The translations under genes were made by a program, and so were the position numbers. From a virus, in the IMG/VR virus record IMGVR_UViG_3300031563_000005, positions 1 through 31,489 of that record: a stretch of DNA of 31,489 nt; one strand, written 5' to 3'. The notes under the pieces are model-generated. The model was given only the letters and a program-made list of their open reading frames with translations, was not told the DNA's origin and made no database searches. Below, piece after piece: positions 1 to 9,110 of this stretch (its first letter is position 1; every line of letters starts with the position of its first letter).

Positions 1-474
1 TCCCATATAATTAGTACCGACTGAAGAAGTACCTATTCCTGTATAGTAAAAAGTTGACGATGATCCATCCGCAGCTTTATCAATAAGTGTGGCAGTAGGT
101 CCGTCTGAGCCCCAAGGCCCTTCACAATAGTCTGTAGTAACAGTTACAGTAGCACCGCCATATACTGACCAGGAAGAAGCACCTGTATCGGTTAGTTGTA
201 ATGCATCTTTTCCAGCAGTTACAAGTGCATTAGTAGTCGCTCTTTCAACAGCAACAGCACCACTATATGTATTAACATTATCCGTATCTAAATAATCCGT
301 ATGTGGACCATCACACCACGGACGTATAGTAGCTCTAATATCCGTTGTTGCATATAGTCCATACTCTACTTCGCTAGCATCAAGCGTACCTGTATAGATA
401 GGAGTTTGCCCATCCTTACTACGAATGCCAGTATTTACAGAAAATGGAAAACATGCTTTTATGCGGCGGTTCAT
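1..474 (-). CDS. Tail-fibre-like structural protein, 5' part only
   Basis: The frame is open from an ATG at 474 to the left edge (158 codons, no stop), so only the N-terminal part is present. The start follows an AAGGAAG ribosome binding site. The visible protein begins MNRRIKACFPFSV and is rich in Thr, Gly, Ser, Asp and Tyr with short hydrophobic stretches, a composition typical of beta-rich phage fibre or baseplate-adjacent proteins. It has Cys residues near 'RPWCDG' and 'DYCEGPWG'. It is the most downstream visible member of the minus-strand tail module, after the tape measure, where tail tip and fibre genes normally lie. I recognise no named domain; structural tail protein is an inference from position and composition. 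Confidence 0.6.
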   Translation of the reverse strand, partial: MNRRIKACFPFSVNTGIRSKDGQTPIYTGTLDASEVEYGLYATTDIRATIRPWCDGPHTDYLDTDNVNTYSGAVAVERATTNALVTAGKDALQLTDTGASSWSVYGGATVTVTTDYCEGPWGSDGPTATLIDKAADGSSSTFYYTGIGTSSVGTNYMG

Positions 475-488
475 ATTTATAGACTTCC

Positions 489-782
489 TTATGGTGTAAC
501 GTTATAATCAGCTAGAAGTTGGGCAAGAAGAGCGTCCCTTCGTTTGGTCAAAGTATTTAGCATATTAGTGTAGAAGAGAGTGCGTATATCAGCTATTTTA
601 TTGATAAACTCAGCTTCTGCAAACTGTGCTAGCCTCTTATCTATAGAACGTAATTGGGTGGAATCCAGAGATATATTTACAATCTGCTCTCCTTGTGCTT
701 CCATTTTTGTGATCGCAGTTTGAAGATCTTGCAACTGATCTACTATGGATATGACTTCTTTAATTTGGGCGATAGTGGGCAT
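489..782 (-). CDS. Small coiled-coil protein of the tail module
   Basis: This 97-aa protein lies between the tape-measure/endonuclease pair and the tail-fibre-like gene. It is almost entirely helical in character, with heptad-like spacing of Leu, Ile and Val (for example 'IVDQLQDLQTAITKMEAQ' and 'MLNTLTKRRDALLAQLL'), so a coiled coil is likely. It has no Cys, signal peptide or membrane segment. It stops 14 bases before the next gene, so the two are probably co-translated. I do not recognise the family. Position suggests a minor tail or tail-tip component, or a small chaperone, but nothing in the sequence proves this. Confidence 0.6.
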   Translation of the reverse strand: MPTIAQIKEVISIVDQLQDLQTAITKMEAQGEQIVNISLDSTQLRSIDKRLAQFAEAEFINKIADIRTLFYTNMLNTLTKRRDALLAQLLADYNVTP

Positions 783-788
783 TATGTG

Positions 789-1544
789 TTATTCCTCTAG
801 TTTGTTCCAACGGGTCCATCCACGATATTGGTTCAATAGTCCACGAGAAACTTTTGACATATAACATCTATCTAAACTGTTTTCTTTGCAAAATTTTTTT
901 AAATTAAAAATTTCTATATTATTGCCATCTGGGTCTGTAAAATACCAAGTTTTTGATTTTTTTAATGCTATTTTCTCTTTGGAATCATTGCTGTGGTGCT
1001 TTCCGTACATAGGGTTATTTTCTTTTTTACTATACAATTCTTTACGTTTTCTTTTAGTTTCTTCTGATTGTGGTATACCTTTTTTTGCTGCACTTAGTTT
1101 TGGATACTTTTTACCTATGCGTGCCTCGCTTATTTTTCTTTTAGTTTCTTCCGAATGACGCTTTCCATACATTGGACAATTTTCTTTTCTACTATACAAT
1201 TTTTTTAGTGTATTAGAAATTCTTTTTCTAGTATCTTCATCTGGCGGGCTATTAGATCCTCCATCTAATAAATTATAACCATTTGGTTTTTTAGAGTCGT
1301 ATAGTTTAATATAGAATTTTTCAGCATCATCTAATAAAGTTTTAGATGTAACTTTACAAATAACTTCTGAGTCAAAATTTTCTATTCCATATTTTAATAA
1401 AGCATTACCAAACAAAAAATTATGTCTTTTAGCATCAGTCATATGACCGCGCAGTCTAGTTTTTAAATCATACACTGTCTGTCCAATATAGCACTTGCCG
1501 TTTATTTTATTTGTTATTTTATAAACTATTCCATACCAATTCAT
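789..1544 (-). CDS. GIY-YIG homing endonuclease with NUMOD repeats (copy 1)
   Basis: This 251-aa protein starts with the GIY-YIG nuclease domain: 'YGIVYKITN' and 'YIGQT' within the first 25 residues, then a conserved Arg (LKTRLRGH) and Glu region. The middle holds repeated NUMOD3-type DNA-binding motifs ('NCPMYGKRHSEETKRKISE', 'NNPMYGKHHSNDSKEKI'). The C-terminus holds a NUMOD1-like helix-turn-helix ('IFNLKKFCKENSL') ending 'GWTRW'. Free-standing phage homing endonucleases of this kind cut an allele lacking them and spread by repair. It sits 10 bases behind the tape measure stop and 6 bases before the next gene, so it interrupts an otherwise compact tail operon. Its RBS is weak. It shares the C-terminal module design with the endonuclease at 10337. 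Confidence 0.93.
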   Translation of the reverse strand: MNWYGIVYKITNKINGKCYIGQTVYDLKTRLRGHMTDAKRHNFLFGNALLKYGIENFDSEVICKVTSKTLLDDAEKFYIKLYDSKKPNGYNLLDGGSNSPPDEDTRKRISNTLKKLYSRKENCPMYGKRHSEETKRKISEARIGKKYPKLSAAKKGIPQSEETKRKRKELYSKKENNPMYGKHHSNDSKEKIALKKSKTWYFTDPDGNNIEIFNLKKFCKENSLDRCYMSKVSRGLLNQYRGWTRWNKLEE

Positions 1545-1554
1545 ATTTTATTAC

Positions 1555-4500
1555 CTATTGTAAAACCGACCGCAACGATTGTATGAGATCAGCGCTGCCG
1601 CTTCGGACAGCAGCTATCATAATATCAACCAAATCTTGCTCGGATAGATTTGACGGAGAAACATTAAAGGAAAACGTTGGCGCGATCGAGACATTCGAGG
1701 GTGTCCCAGACCCTCCAGAAAATACTTCTAATGCTGTATTTGGCCTATTAAACGAGGCTAGCTGCGGCACTTGCGCTGTTCCCACTAAAGCCTGAGCAAT
1801 GAGTGAAGTACTATTGTTGATACCTACGAGTTGTGTTAGTTGATCAGTCGCAGTAGAGATTAACGTATCGTAAGCACTAACTCCTGCATCTCCGATTGCC
1901 TGAAGATCTGTTAGAGTCTGTTGGCGAATTTGTAGAAATTCTGTACCGAAGAAATCTTGAGGCGCACTCTGAACGAAGGAGAAAAGGTTATCAATAGCTG
2001 TTCTAAACTGATCACTAGCATCAAGAATCTGCTTAGCATCGCCACCACCTACAGCATCATTAAATGCTTTTAGTGCTGCTGCTCTATCTTGAGTTAAGCG
2101 CGCTAAAATTTCATGCTCCGTTCCAGGTACGGACGAGATGACTTTATTTATATCCTGATTTACTCCTAGCGCAAAATTCACCTGCTCTACTCTAAGATTT
2201 CGCACACCATCCACCATGCTCTGCATGGTATTCACAAAATCAGTGATATTAGTTTGTGCATCTGAGAAGAGTTGATTGATCGTATCATTTAGCGCAGTAA
2301 CATCTTGTTCATTTAGATTATCACCAAGACTGGCAAGTTTATTTGAGATATCTGTAAAGATAAATCCTAGCGCATCTGAAAAACCTGATTTATCAAGTAT
2401 AGTATTTACATCAATATTAAGATTTCCAACAAGTTGCTCTGTAAACTTTTTAATTAACTGCACACCAAATCCAGCAGACTGCGTATCCTTAATGTTGGCA
2501 GTACCTAAAATAATATTTTTAACAGCAGCAAATATTTCTTTTGCTATTTGATTCTTTTCAGGTAGCTGCGGGCCGTTAAAAACATCTTTAAGAAACTTAC
2601 GAGTTGCAGGTTCTAAAAATTTTGTAAAAGACGGAGCACTAGGACCAGATCCTCCAAATATATTACTAAGTACTTGTAGAATTGATCCGCTCGATGGATG
2701 AAAGATAGAATTGATAGCATCTTCAATTTGTGAAATTGGATTAAATTGGTCTAATAGTGAAGAAGTGTGAACTAGTCCATCACTCACACTATTTAAACCA
2801 TTTGAAGCATCAGCAGCATTTTGTGCTGCATTGGCTGCGGCTAGGGCCATATTCTTAATAGCATCAGTAAACGTAACAATGTTCTGCATTGAGTTGGGAC
2901 CAAACAATCCAGAAGCCTTGAATCCAGCAAAAACAGGATCAAAATTTGTACTCTTGATTAGGCTGAATAATGAAATAGCTCCAGGAATCTTTTGAGAGCT
3001 AAAAAATGCTTTCGCCAAGTTCTCTTGTTCTCTAGCAGCCTGCTCTTGTGCTTTGTTGTTAAAAAATTGTGAAACTAGATTAGTAACCCCTCCTGCAATA
3101 GCACCTATCCATCCACCAGCAGCCGCGCCTGCACCAACACTACCAGCAAAACCAGCAACTCTTTGTGCAGTCGTTTGATTAAGAAGATTGGCAAAAGTCT
3201 GTCCTAGAAATACTCCCTTGATTGCATTGGGAATGATTGTTTTAAGTTCTCCAGTTGCGCCAATGAACTTCTGGCCTACATTAGACTGAGCAAACGCAGA
3301 AAAGCCGCGCTCGATTGCATTACCTTGACGACTTGCTTGTTTTGCAGTAAAATCATCAGAGGAAAGGGTTAGATTTGCATTTTTTACTGCCTCTAGAGAT
3401 TGATTAACAAGAGAGAATCCTTTTTTAGTTTCATCTACTTGTACAAAAGTTGTGCTATTTAGATTAGAAATTGCTCTTGATAAATCTGTTGTATTTAGGC
3501 TCTGTGGAGTAATCGCTTTTCCAGCAATACCACCACTTGTTCCTGCTAGAGCCCCTTGTATACCTTGGAATAGTTGCTTAGAGATGTCATCTGCTACTTT
3601 GTTAGTAAAGTTGCGTAGAACAGACTTTCCAAGATTTTTAAAAGCATCTGCTATTCCATTGATATCTCCAGTAACACCATTATAAACAATGTCTCTAAAG
3701 GAATCACGAATATTCTCAAAGATGTTTCTAGCGACATCTTTCCATTTGGTTAGATTTTCTATAATCGCAGTAAATACATCGTCCGATTGCTTACGCGCTT
3801 TTCGCAAAGCTTCTTGTTGTGCTTTATCAAGTTTGGCTAGACCTTCTGATGCAAGGCGTTTGGTACTATCACTTACATCATTTCCAGCCGCAGCAGCCTC
3901 TTGAAGAACTTTTCTAAATTGCGTAAACCGCTCATTGATTGCAGCAACTTGATTTTCAATATCGCTACGTAGGAAATAATTTAGGGACCTGTTAATACCC
4001 TTTACCCCTACATCTACTGATTTTGAAGTGGACTGAACAACACCTTGTAAATAATTTAGTGCTTTAGTAAATTCTAGAACAGCATCTTTATTTTTTGGAT
4101 CAATAAAGATATCGCTTAGGTTTAGAGTACCTAGAATGTCTTTTAATTTAGATAGTTTTTCTATGTTAGAAAGTTGAGCATCAGAAGTAATTCCACCAAT
4201 AGATGCTTTTAGTTCTCCCAAGCTTTTCTTTAGAACTTCTACTTGTCCGGCAAATATGGTTGCCTGTCTAGCGGCTGGAAGTTTATCTAGAACCTCATTA
4301 GCAGTTTCTAAGCCTATAACGACTTGATCAGTAACATCTTTTATTGTAGAAGCATTTACAATATAGTCTTCCGCTTTTTTCTCTAGCGAATCAAAGAGAT
4401 CTAATAATGCATTTCTTTTTGTCCCCTTAATATTAATTGCTTTATTAATAGCCTCAAGACCTTTTGTTAGATCTGGAATGATAAGCACAAAATCGTGTAC

Positions 4501-6684
4501 AGTTAGTGCAGAATCAGCAGCACTTTTTAAATTTTCAAATCCTGCAATTGTTGCAACTAGAGCAGATTGTAGTTTTTCTAGTTCTAGAAAGGCTGGATTA
4601 GGAATAGCGTGTGAAAATTCCCCAGCAGTTATGATTGTTTTTTCAGTTTTCCTAATCGCTTTATGTACAGCCACTAGGGCATTTTCAGCATCAATAGCAT
4701 TTTTTGCAGCTTGATCTAAAACAGTTTTTGCAGCTTCTGGTTTTAAAGATAAATCCCCAGCTTCCCCAGCCTGTTTTTGTAAACGCTCTAGTCTATTTTG
4801 TAGAGTTTGTAAATCTTCTAGTCCTTTATCAACATCTGTCTTGACAAAAATTTTCCATGTTAGTAATCCGCCAGCGGCTATGAGGGCAGCGACGATTGGA
4901 TTTGCTAGAAGAGCTATAAATCCAGCGGCAAGGCCATCTAATGCAAAAGTACTAGCAACAACTCCTGCTCCCATTACTGAAATAGCTTCTCCTATTGCTG
5001 GAAGTGTAGATAGAAGAGAAGCACCAACCGAAGAGAGTATTTGTAATCCCTTAACAAGACCAAAAATAACAGCAGCACTCTTAGCAGCAGAAGCAATGTC
5101 GCCTAAATGGTTTACAATGGCTTCTAGTCCATTTAAAAGATGATCAATAAGGGGGCCTGTTTTTTCTAATACATTAACTAAAACGTCGTCAATTTTTGTA
5201 CCAATACTAAGAATTCTTTGCTGTACTTGACCAGTTTTAACATCAATAATTTTCGCTGTAAGATCTTCAAGCGCCTTCTTAGCTTGCTCAAATGCCCCCG
5301 CAAAAGCCTGAGCAGAAGATACTTGGAATGCTTCAACTAAGTTTGATTTTATTCCGCTCATTGTGTGTAGAACAAGTTCACCAGTAACACCGAATGCTGC
5401 TAGACGTTTTTCTAAATTATCAACGAGCGTTCCTTGTGCTTTCCAATCACGCACCATTGCTCCAGTGATCCCCAATGTTGCAGCGAGGCGTGAATTTATT
5501 GGATTAATAGCACCCGTTAGTAGTGAGCGAACTTCCTCATTCAACTGGCGCATAGGTACACCAATAGCAGCAGCACCTTGAACGATCTTAACGGTTAAAT
5601 CGCGTAAAGTATCAAAATTGGTAATACCGGCAGCGAGACCAGGGCCGATTGCTTGCTGAAAAGCAGTGACTAGTTCTTGAGTCGTCGCAGTGGTTTTAAG
5701 TCCTGCTACACGTAAAGCATCTAGTTGTTTGATAGCTATTTTTCTAGAATTAATAACTGCATTGATACCTTTTACTTGTGTCTTATCGTTTCTTATTAAT
5801 ATAGCCTCAGATGCGATAATGCTGGCAATACCTACTTGTGATAATTCTACTGTTTCATTGAACTGGAAACCCACCTCTACTAAAGATTTAAATCCAGTGA
5901 CTAGTGATTTTATAGCATCAACAAATGTAAATACAACTCCAGCAGCAATAGAAAATTTAGCAATAAATCTAACGTAATCTGATAGAGATCTTTGTCCTTC
6001 CTTAAATGCTTTAGTGGAATTGTTTACGCCGGTACTAACTCTACCAATAGAACTACGCAATCTGTCAAAAAATCCACCCAACTTCTCTGCAGGTTTAGCC
6101 ACACTATTTAGATTAGTAGCAAACGACTTTAGTATTGTCCCTTGTGATTGTAGAGGAGATTTATAAAGAGGTGATAGTGGGTTATTGGGGTTATTTCCAG
6201 CTTTAATAAATTCCTGAACTGATTTAGGAATTTCTGGAATAGGACCAAGATTTAATGTACCAGAACGCGGTAAAGCAGAAACAGCATTTGAGGATGTGTT
6301 GCTAGCCGTAGTAGGGATAGCATTTGTTGCAGTTTTTGCAACAGTTTGAGGAAGTCCTTTAGATAGATTTCGTGTAAAAGATTTTAGAGCAGAGTTCACA
6401 TCTACTAGGCGTGAGTTAAAAGTCCCTAGACGAGTATTTACTGGCTTGAACGCTGAATTGGCATCGCGTAGTCTTTTGGCTAATCCGCCTGAATCTGCAC
6501 CTAATGCGCTATTGAGACTTTTGAGGCTAGAAGTTAATGTCTTAATAACTTTGATAGCAGAATCAATTGAAACAAGGTTTACTTTTACCCCGGACTCTGA
6601 CAGTTTTTGAAGCTGCTTTTCAAGTTGGGTAGTATCGCCCTGTACAGAAATTTTTAGAGTGGTTTTCTCGTCTTTTCTAGCCAT
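1555..6684 (-). CDS. Tail tape measure protein
   Basis: At 1709 aa this is by far the longest gene and lies just after the tail assembly chaperones, as expected for a siphovirus tape measure. The protein is mostly alpha-helical and rich in Ala, Leu, Ser and Lys. It has a hydrophobic segment around residues 241-260, a long one around 537-614 and a Gly/Ala-rich one near 1190. Such segments are thought to help the tape measure cross or sit in the host membrane. By the usual rule of about 0.15 nm per residue, the tail would be roughly 250 nm long. Its ATG overlaps the chaperone stop codon (TAATG), implying coupled translation. I see no embedded peptidase or lysozyme motif. Confidence 0.93.
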   Translation of the reverse strand: MARKDEKTTLKISVQGDTTQLEKQLQKLSESGVKVNLVSIDSAIKVIKTLTSSLKSLNSALGADSGGLAKRLRDANSAFKPVNTRLGTFNSRLVDVNSALKSFTRNLSKGLPQTVAKTATNAIPTTASNTSSNAVSALPRSGTLNLGPIPEIPKSVQEFIKAGNNPNNPLSPLYKSPLQSQGTILKSFATNLNSVAKPAEKLGGFFDRLRSSIGRVSTGVNNSTKAFKEGQRSLSDYVRFIAKFSIAAGVVFTFVDAIKSLVTGFKSLVEVGFQFNETVELSQVGIASIIASEAILIRNDKTQVKGINAVINSRKIAIKQLDALRVAGLKTTATTQELVTAFQQAIGPGLAAGITNFDTLRDLTVKIVQGAAAIGVPMRQLNEEVRSLLTGAINPINSRLAATLGITGAMVRDWKAQGTLVDNLEKRLAAFGVTGELVLHTMSGIKSNLVEAFQVSSAQAFAGAFEQAKKALEDLTAKIIDVKTGQVQQRILSIGTKIDDVLVNVLEKTGPLIDHLLNGLEAIVNHLGDIASAAKSAAVIFGLVKGLQILSSVGASLLSTLPAIGEAISVMGAGVVASTFALDGLAAGFIALLANPIVAALIAAGGLLTWKIFVKTDVDKGLEDLQTLQNRLERLQKQAGEAGDLSLKPEAAKTVLDQAAKNAIDAENALVAVHKAIRKTEKTIITAGEFSHAIPNPAFLELEKLQSALVATIAGFENLKSAADSALTVHDFVLIIPDLTKGLEAINKAINIKGTKRNALLDLFDSLEKKAEDYIVNASTIKDVTDQVVIGLETANEVLDKLPAARQATIFAGQVEVLKKSLGELKASIGGITSDAQLSNIEKLSKLKDILGTLNLSDIFIDPKNKDAVLEFTKALNYLQGVVQSTSKSVDVGVKGINRSLNYFLRSDIENQVAAINERFTQFRKVLQEAAAAGNDVSDSTKRLASEGLAKLDKAQQEALRKARKQSDDVFTAIIENLTKWKDVARNIFENIRDSFRDIVYNGVTGDINGIADAFKNLGKSVLRNFTNKVADDISKQLFQGIQGALAGTSGGIAGKAITPQSLNTTDLSRAISNLNSTTFVQVDETKKGFSLVNQSLEAVKNANLTLSSDDFTAKQASRQGNAIERGFSAFAQSNVGQKFIGATGELKTIIPNAIKGVFLGQTFANLLNQTTAQRVAGFAGSVGAGAAAGGWIGAIAGGVTNLVSQFFNNKAQEQAAREQENLAKAFFSSQKIPGAISLFSLIKSTNFDPVFAGFKASGLFGPNSMQNIVTFTDAIKNMALAAANAAQNAADASNGLNSVSDGLVHTSSLLDQFNPISQIEDAINSIFHPSSGSILQVLSNIFGGSGPSAPSFTKFLEPATRKFLKDVFNGPQLPEKNQIAKEIFAAVKNIILGTANIKDTQSAGFGVQLIKKFTEQLVGNLNIDVNTILDKSGFSDALGFIFTDISNKLASLGDNLNEQDVTALNDTINQLFSDAQTNITDFVNTMQSMVDGVRNLRVEQVNFALGVNQDINKVISSVPGTEHEILARLTQDRAAALKAFNDAVGGGDAKQILDASDQFRTAIDNLFSFVQSAPQDFFGTEFLQIRQQTLTDLQAIGDAGVSAYDTLISTATDQLTQLVGINNSTSLIAQALVGTAQVPQLASFNRPNTALEVFSGGSGTPSNVSIAPTFSFNVSPSNLSEQDLVDIMIAAVRSGSADLIQSLRSVLQ

Positions 6685-7450
6685 TATCTCTTATTGTTCT
6701 TTCTGTTTGCTCTTTCAGATTCCTCTTTTTCTACTTTAGATTTTACGTTATCTACAATCTCACAAAATTCTATAAATAAATTCTGTTGATCTAAAATTCC
6801 TCCACTTTCAGGTAGAAGTCCGTGTGTAATGAATAAATTATAATACCTCATGTACTGTGAAAATTCTTTTTCTAGAAATGAAAGTGGACATGCATCACAA
6901 GTTTCGTCTTTTGAAAGCTGATACTCTGTTCCCTCTAGCATCTCCTCTGGAAAAAATTTACAAGACCGAATACGATATAATTCTCTTTCCTGACAACTTT
7001 TACAATCCCAATTTTTATATGGATCAGTTAAAATTCCACGGACCCATATTTTTATTTTTTTCCGTCTTCCTCCGTTACGCGAGAACGTGCTAGAATAACA
7101 CCAGAAAGTTCAGAACGAGCGTCAGAAGGTAATAGATCCAAAGTTTCCTCTTTTGGTACTCCCTTTTTATCCGCCTTAAAAGGTACATCTTCTCCATTAA
7201 CATTTTTAAAATTTTTCCAACCGCGTAGTCCGGCTAGGATTGCCTCTAGCGACTGGGTTCCAGAATAAAGACTGATAGTAACTTCATCTTTATTGTCTGG
7301 ATTTTGTGATAGGCGCGTAACTTTATCTTCTATCTTGCAAAGTTCACGCGCAGTAAGAGTTCGCAAAGTAAAGACTGTAGGCTCATCCGATTTGCGATCC
7401 TCTTCTAAAATATACTCAAATGTCTGATTGGGGCTGACTGCGAAAATCAT
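6684..7450 (-). CDS. Tail assembly chaperone, long -1 frameshift product (gpGT-like)
   Basis: The predicted fusion is 255 aa: 132 residues from the upstream frame, then 123 from the -1 frame entered at the A AAA AAA site at 7055-7061. The -1 frame is open without a stop from the slip site to 6684, although its first ATG is only at 6941. That ATG has GAGGAG directly against it, with no spacing, so independent translation is unlikely. The region before this ATG still looks like protein: it includes 'NWDCKSCQE' and 'RSCKFFP', followed by 'TCDACPLSF', a set of CxxC pairs suggesting a zinc-binding fold. In lambda-like phages the gpG/gpGT pair made by frameshifting wraps the tape measure, and here the gene ends at the tape measure start. 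Confidence 0.8.
7052..7450 (-). CDS. Tail assembly chaperone, short form (gpG-like)
   Basis: The in-frame product is 132 aa. I place the start at the ATG at 7450 (MIFAVSPNQTFEYIL), which follows AGGAG at good spacing, rather than at an in-frame ATG 26 codons further upstream. The protein is acidic with mixed helix and strand. It ends in 'DLLPSDARSELSGVILARSRVTEEDGKK', a tail typical of siphoviral tail assembly chaperones with a helical end just before the slip site. It sits between the tail tube and tape measure genes, the conserved position of this chaperone. It would be the major product, and the frameshifted long form the minor one. Confidence 0.85.
   Translation of the reverse strand: MIFAVSPNQTFEYILEEDRKSDEPTVFTLRTLTARELCKIEDKVTRLSQNPDNKDEVTISLYSGTQSLEAILAGLRGWKNFKNVNGEDVPFKADKKGVPKEETLDLLPSDARSELSGVILARSRVTEEDGKK
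7055..7061 (-). promoter_or_regulatory. Programmed -1 frameshift slippery site A AAA AAA
   Basis: On the minus strand the upstream frame reads GAC GGA AAA AAA TAA. The seven A residues form a canonical X XXY YYZ heptamer, and the zero-frame stop follows directly. Shifting back by one base leads into the open frame that continues to 6684. Position and phase match the gpG/gpGT frameshift sites of many siphoviruses. I did not identify a clear stimulatory stem-loop. Confidence 0.82.
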
Positions 7451-7537
7451 TGTGATTCTCCTTTTCATAAAATAAACTAGTTGTAGTATAAAGCGGTCTT
7501 TGATAGGGGAGAACCGCCAAACTCCCATGTACTTATT

Positions 7538-8575
7538 TTATAAGGTTATCCACTCATAAACAATTTCTAGAGCGCCGGAAGATTGTCCTGCCGGATTAGC
7601 AGCAGTAAAGTCTACCTGATTTACCATGAATTCATTATCAAGTGACGGGGTGACGTTTGTGAACTTGATGTATGGTAAATTAAATGTAATTGTATACCCA
7701 GAAGTTCCAGACTGAGCATTGGCATCACCAATTTTTGCTGTAATTGCAGCAGTTGTGCTATTGATAAATTTCTTATAGAAAGCATCAGCAGTAGAATATA
7801 GAACACTAAAAGATCCATTAAAACTATATCCAGTTGCTAGGATATCGGTGAGTCCGGTAGTTTCAATACTTTCTACATTCTGTGAGTCACCTGCAATATT
7901 AATAGTAAGATCGGTCAAACTAAAGCTAGTGCCGCCGATAGTGATTGTCATCAACTTTGGAATAGCTGGCTCGTATGAAGGTGCAGAATCTGTGGGTGTT
8001 GCAACAGCAGAGGTTACTTTTGTAGTTAAACCTCCAAAAGTCCACTGTGGCTCTACAACACTTCCAACAGCAAAGTTCCAAGTTACTCCAGTTACAATAC
8101 CGCTAGTATGTTGATAAATTTCTCCGCTTCCGGTAGAGGGTTGCTCATTATCAAGATAGCGATAAACATTAAGCCACTTACTTGCAAGAGCCGGAGCAGA
8201 TGCTGTATTAGTATAACGATAGGCAGAAGTTACACCAGCAGAAGCAGCGCCTCCCTCGCCGCCATTTCCACCATTAAGTCCCGCTGCAACTAGGAGATAA
8301 TGATCTGGAATACGCGTGCCGGCCAAGGATGAAACAGCTCCAGCAGTTTGAAAATATAACTCTTTTGTAATACTTCCACCCAAAGTTTCTCTAACAGTAA
8401 ATGGAAACTCTTTAACGATACTATTAATAATAACATTTCGGTCAGCAGTATCAAACGAAGAGTTTAGATCCGTATCAACAAATGGAGTACGAAATGTAGC
8501 TGAACCAATAGCTGAACCAGAAGCCAAAGCTGTTGGAGCTACATATAGTTTTTGAGTTCTTTTTAAGACTGGCAT
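7538..8575 (-). CDS. Major tail tube protein
   Basis: This 345-aa protein is rich in Ser, Thr, Ala and Gly with alternating beta-strand patterns, as in tail tube subunits. It begins 'MPVLKRTQKLYVAP' and ends with strand-rich segments such as 'GALEIVYEWITL'. The start follows AGGAG (8587-8591). It lies between the tail terminator and the chaperone pair, the standard position of the tail tube gene. A predicted late promoter lies about 30 bases upstream of the start, fitting a protein needed in hundreds of copies. A Gly-rich stretch near residue 100 may be an exposed loop. The call rests on position and composition; a tail sheath is unlikely given the length and the siphoviral gene order. Confidence 0.82.
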   Translation of the reverse strand: MPVLKRTQKLYVAPTALASGSAIGSATFRTPFVDTDLNSSFDTADRNVIINSIVKEFPFTVRETLGGSITKELYFQTAGAVSSLAGTRIPDHYLLVAAGLNGGNGGEGGAASAGVTSAYRYTNTASAPALASKWLNVYRYLDNEQPSTGSGEIYQHTSGIVTGVTWNFAVGSVVEPQWTFGGLTTKVTSAVATPTDSAPSYEPAIPKLMTITIGGTSFSLTDLTINIAGDSQNVESIETTGLTDILATGYSFNGSFSVLYSTADAFYKKFINSTTAAITAKIGDANAQSGTSGYTITFNLPYIKFTNVTPSLDNEFMVNQVDFTAANPAGQSSGALEIVYEWITL

Positions 8576-8608
8576 GGTTTAATTCTCCTAGTAACTTGTT
8601 ATAACTAA

Positions 8609-8633
8609 TAACGTAATTTGTTTGGATTTTGTT
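8609..8633 (-). promoter_or_regulatory. Predicted phage late promoter, copy 1 (tail tube)
   Basis: On the minus strand this reads AACAAAAT, five variable bases, then CAAATTACGTTA. It is one of five 25-bp elements of the same design, each just upstream of a minus-strand gene. The distance to the tail tube start is about 33 bases, with the RBS between. Confidence 0.62.
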
Positions 8634-8638
8634 TTTTA

Positions 8639-9097
8639 TTACGGATATGTCAATGGTAGTGACGTACCAGACTTAAATCTGTAAGTTAATGATAGAGTTA
8701 ATTCTGCTAGAGCATAAGGATATAGGATTCCTTCATCAGTTCTTACATTGGTTATACGTGCATCGAAAACAGTTCCTGAAATAGTAGAATTTAGTGTAAA
8801 ATCTCCAATAATTCTACTTACCAAGGGAGATAAGTAATCACTATCATCTTGCTCCTTAGCTTTTGTGACAATCCTAATAAGAACATCCATATTTGACTCA
8901 AAATTATCTCCAATATCAACTCTATGGATATCTTCTTGTCCAGCAATGACATAAATAACAGGATAGATATTTTCTTGCATAAAATCTGTTTGCACAGTTT
9001 TATAGGCAGCAACTCCAAAAACACTTGGAAGTGGATTTATAGAAGATAACACACTTGAAAGAATATTTTCTCTGTTATAAGTTCCGATAGTAGACAT
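8639..9097 (-). CDS. Tail terminator / tail completion protein (putative)
   Basis: This 152-aa protein has an early helix followed by alternating strands, and contains 'YPVIYVIAGQEDI', 'DVLIRIVTKAKEQ' and 'AELTLSLTYRF'. Strand-helix-strand proteins of this size directly before the tail tube gene are usually tail terminators (lambda gpU-like), which cap the tail tube. Its stop lies within the tail of the tail tube promoter element. No membrane segment or Cys is present. The RBS is weak. The call depends mainly on gene order and fold impression; a minor tail protein of another type is possible. Confidence 0.62.
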   Translation of the reverse strand: MSTIGTYNRENILSSVLSSINPLPSVFGVAAYKTVQTDFMQENIYPVIYVIAGQEDIHRVDIGDNFESNMDVLIRIVTKAKEQDDSDYLSPLVSRIIGDFTLNSTISGTVFDARITNVRTDEGILYPYALAELTLSLTYRFKSGTSLPLTYP

Positions 9098-9110
9098 AAT
9101 ATTATTCTTA

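Noticed and set aside
4841-5143. A 100-codon plus-strand frame within the tape measure gene
   Set aside because: It is antisense to a highly supported gene, with no promoter or RBS. The frame arises from the Ala-rich hydrophobic segment of the tape measure.
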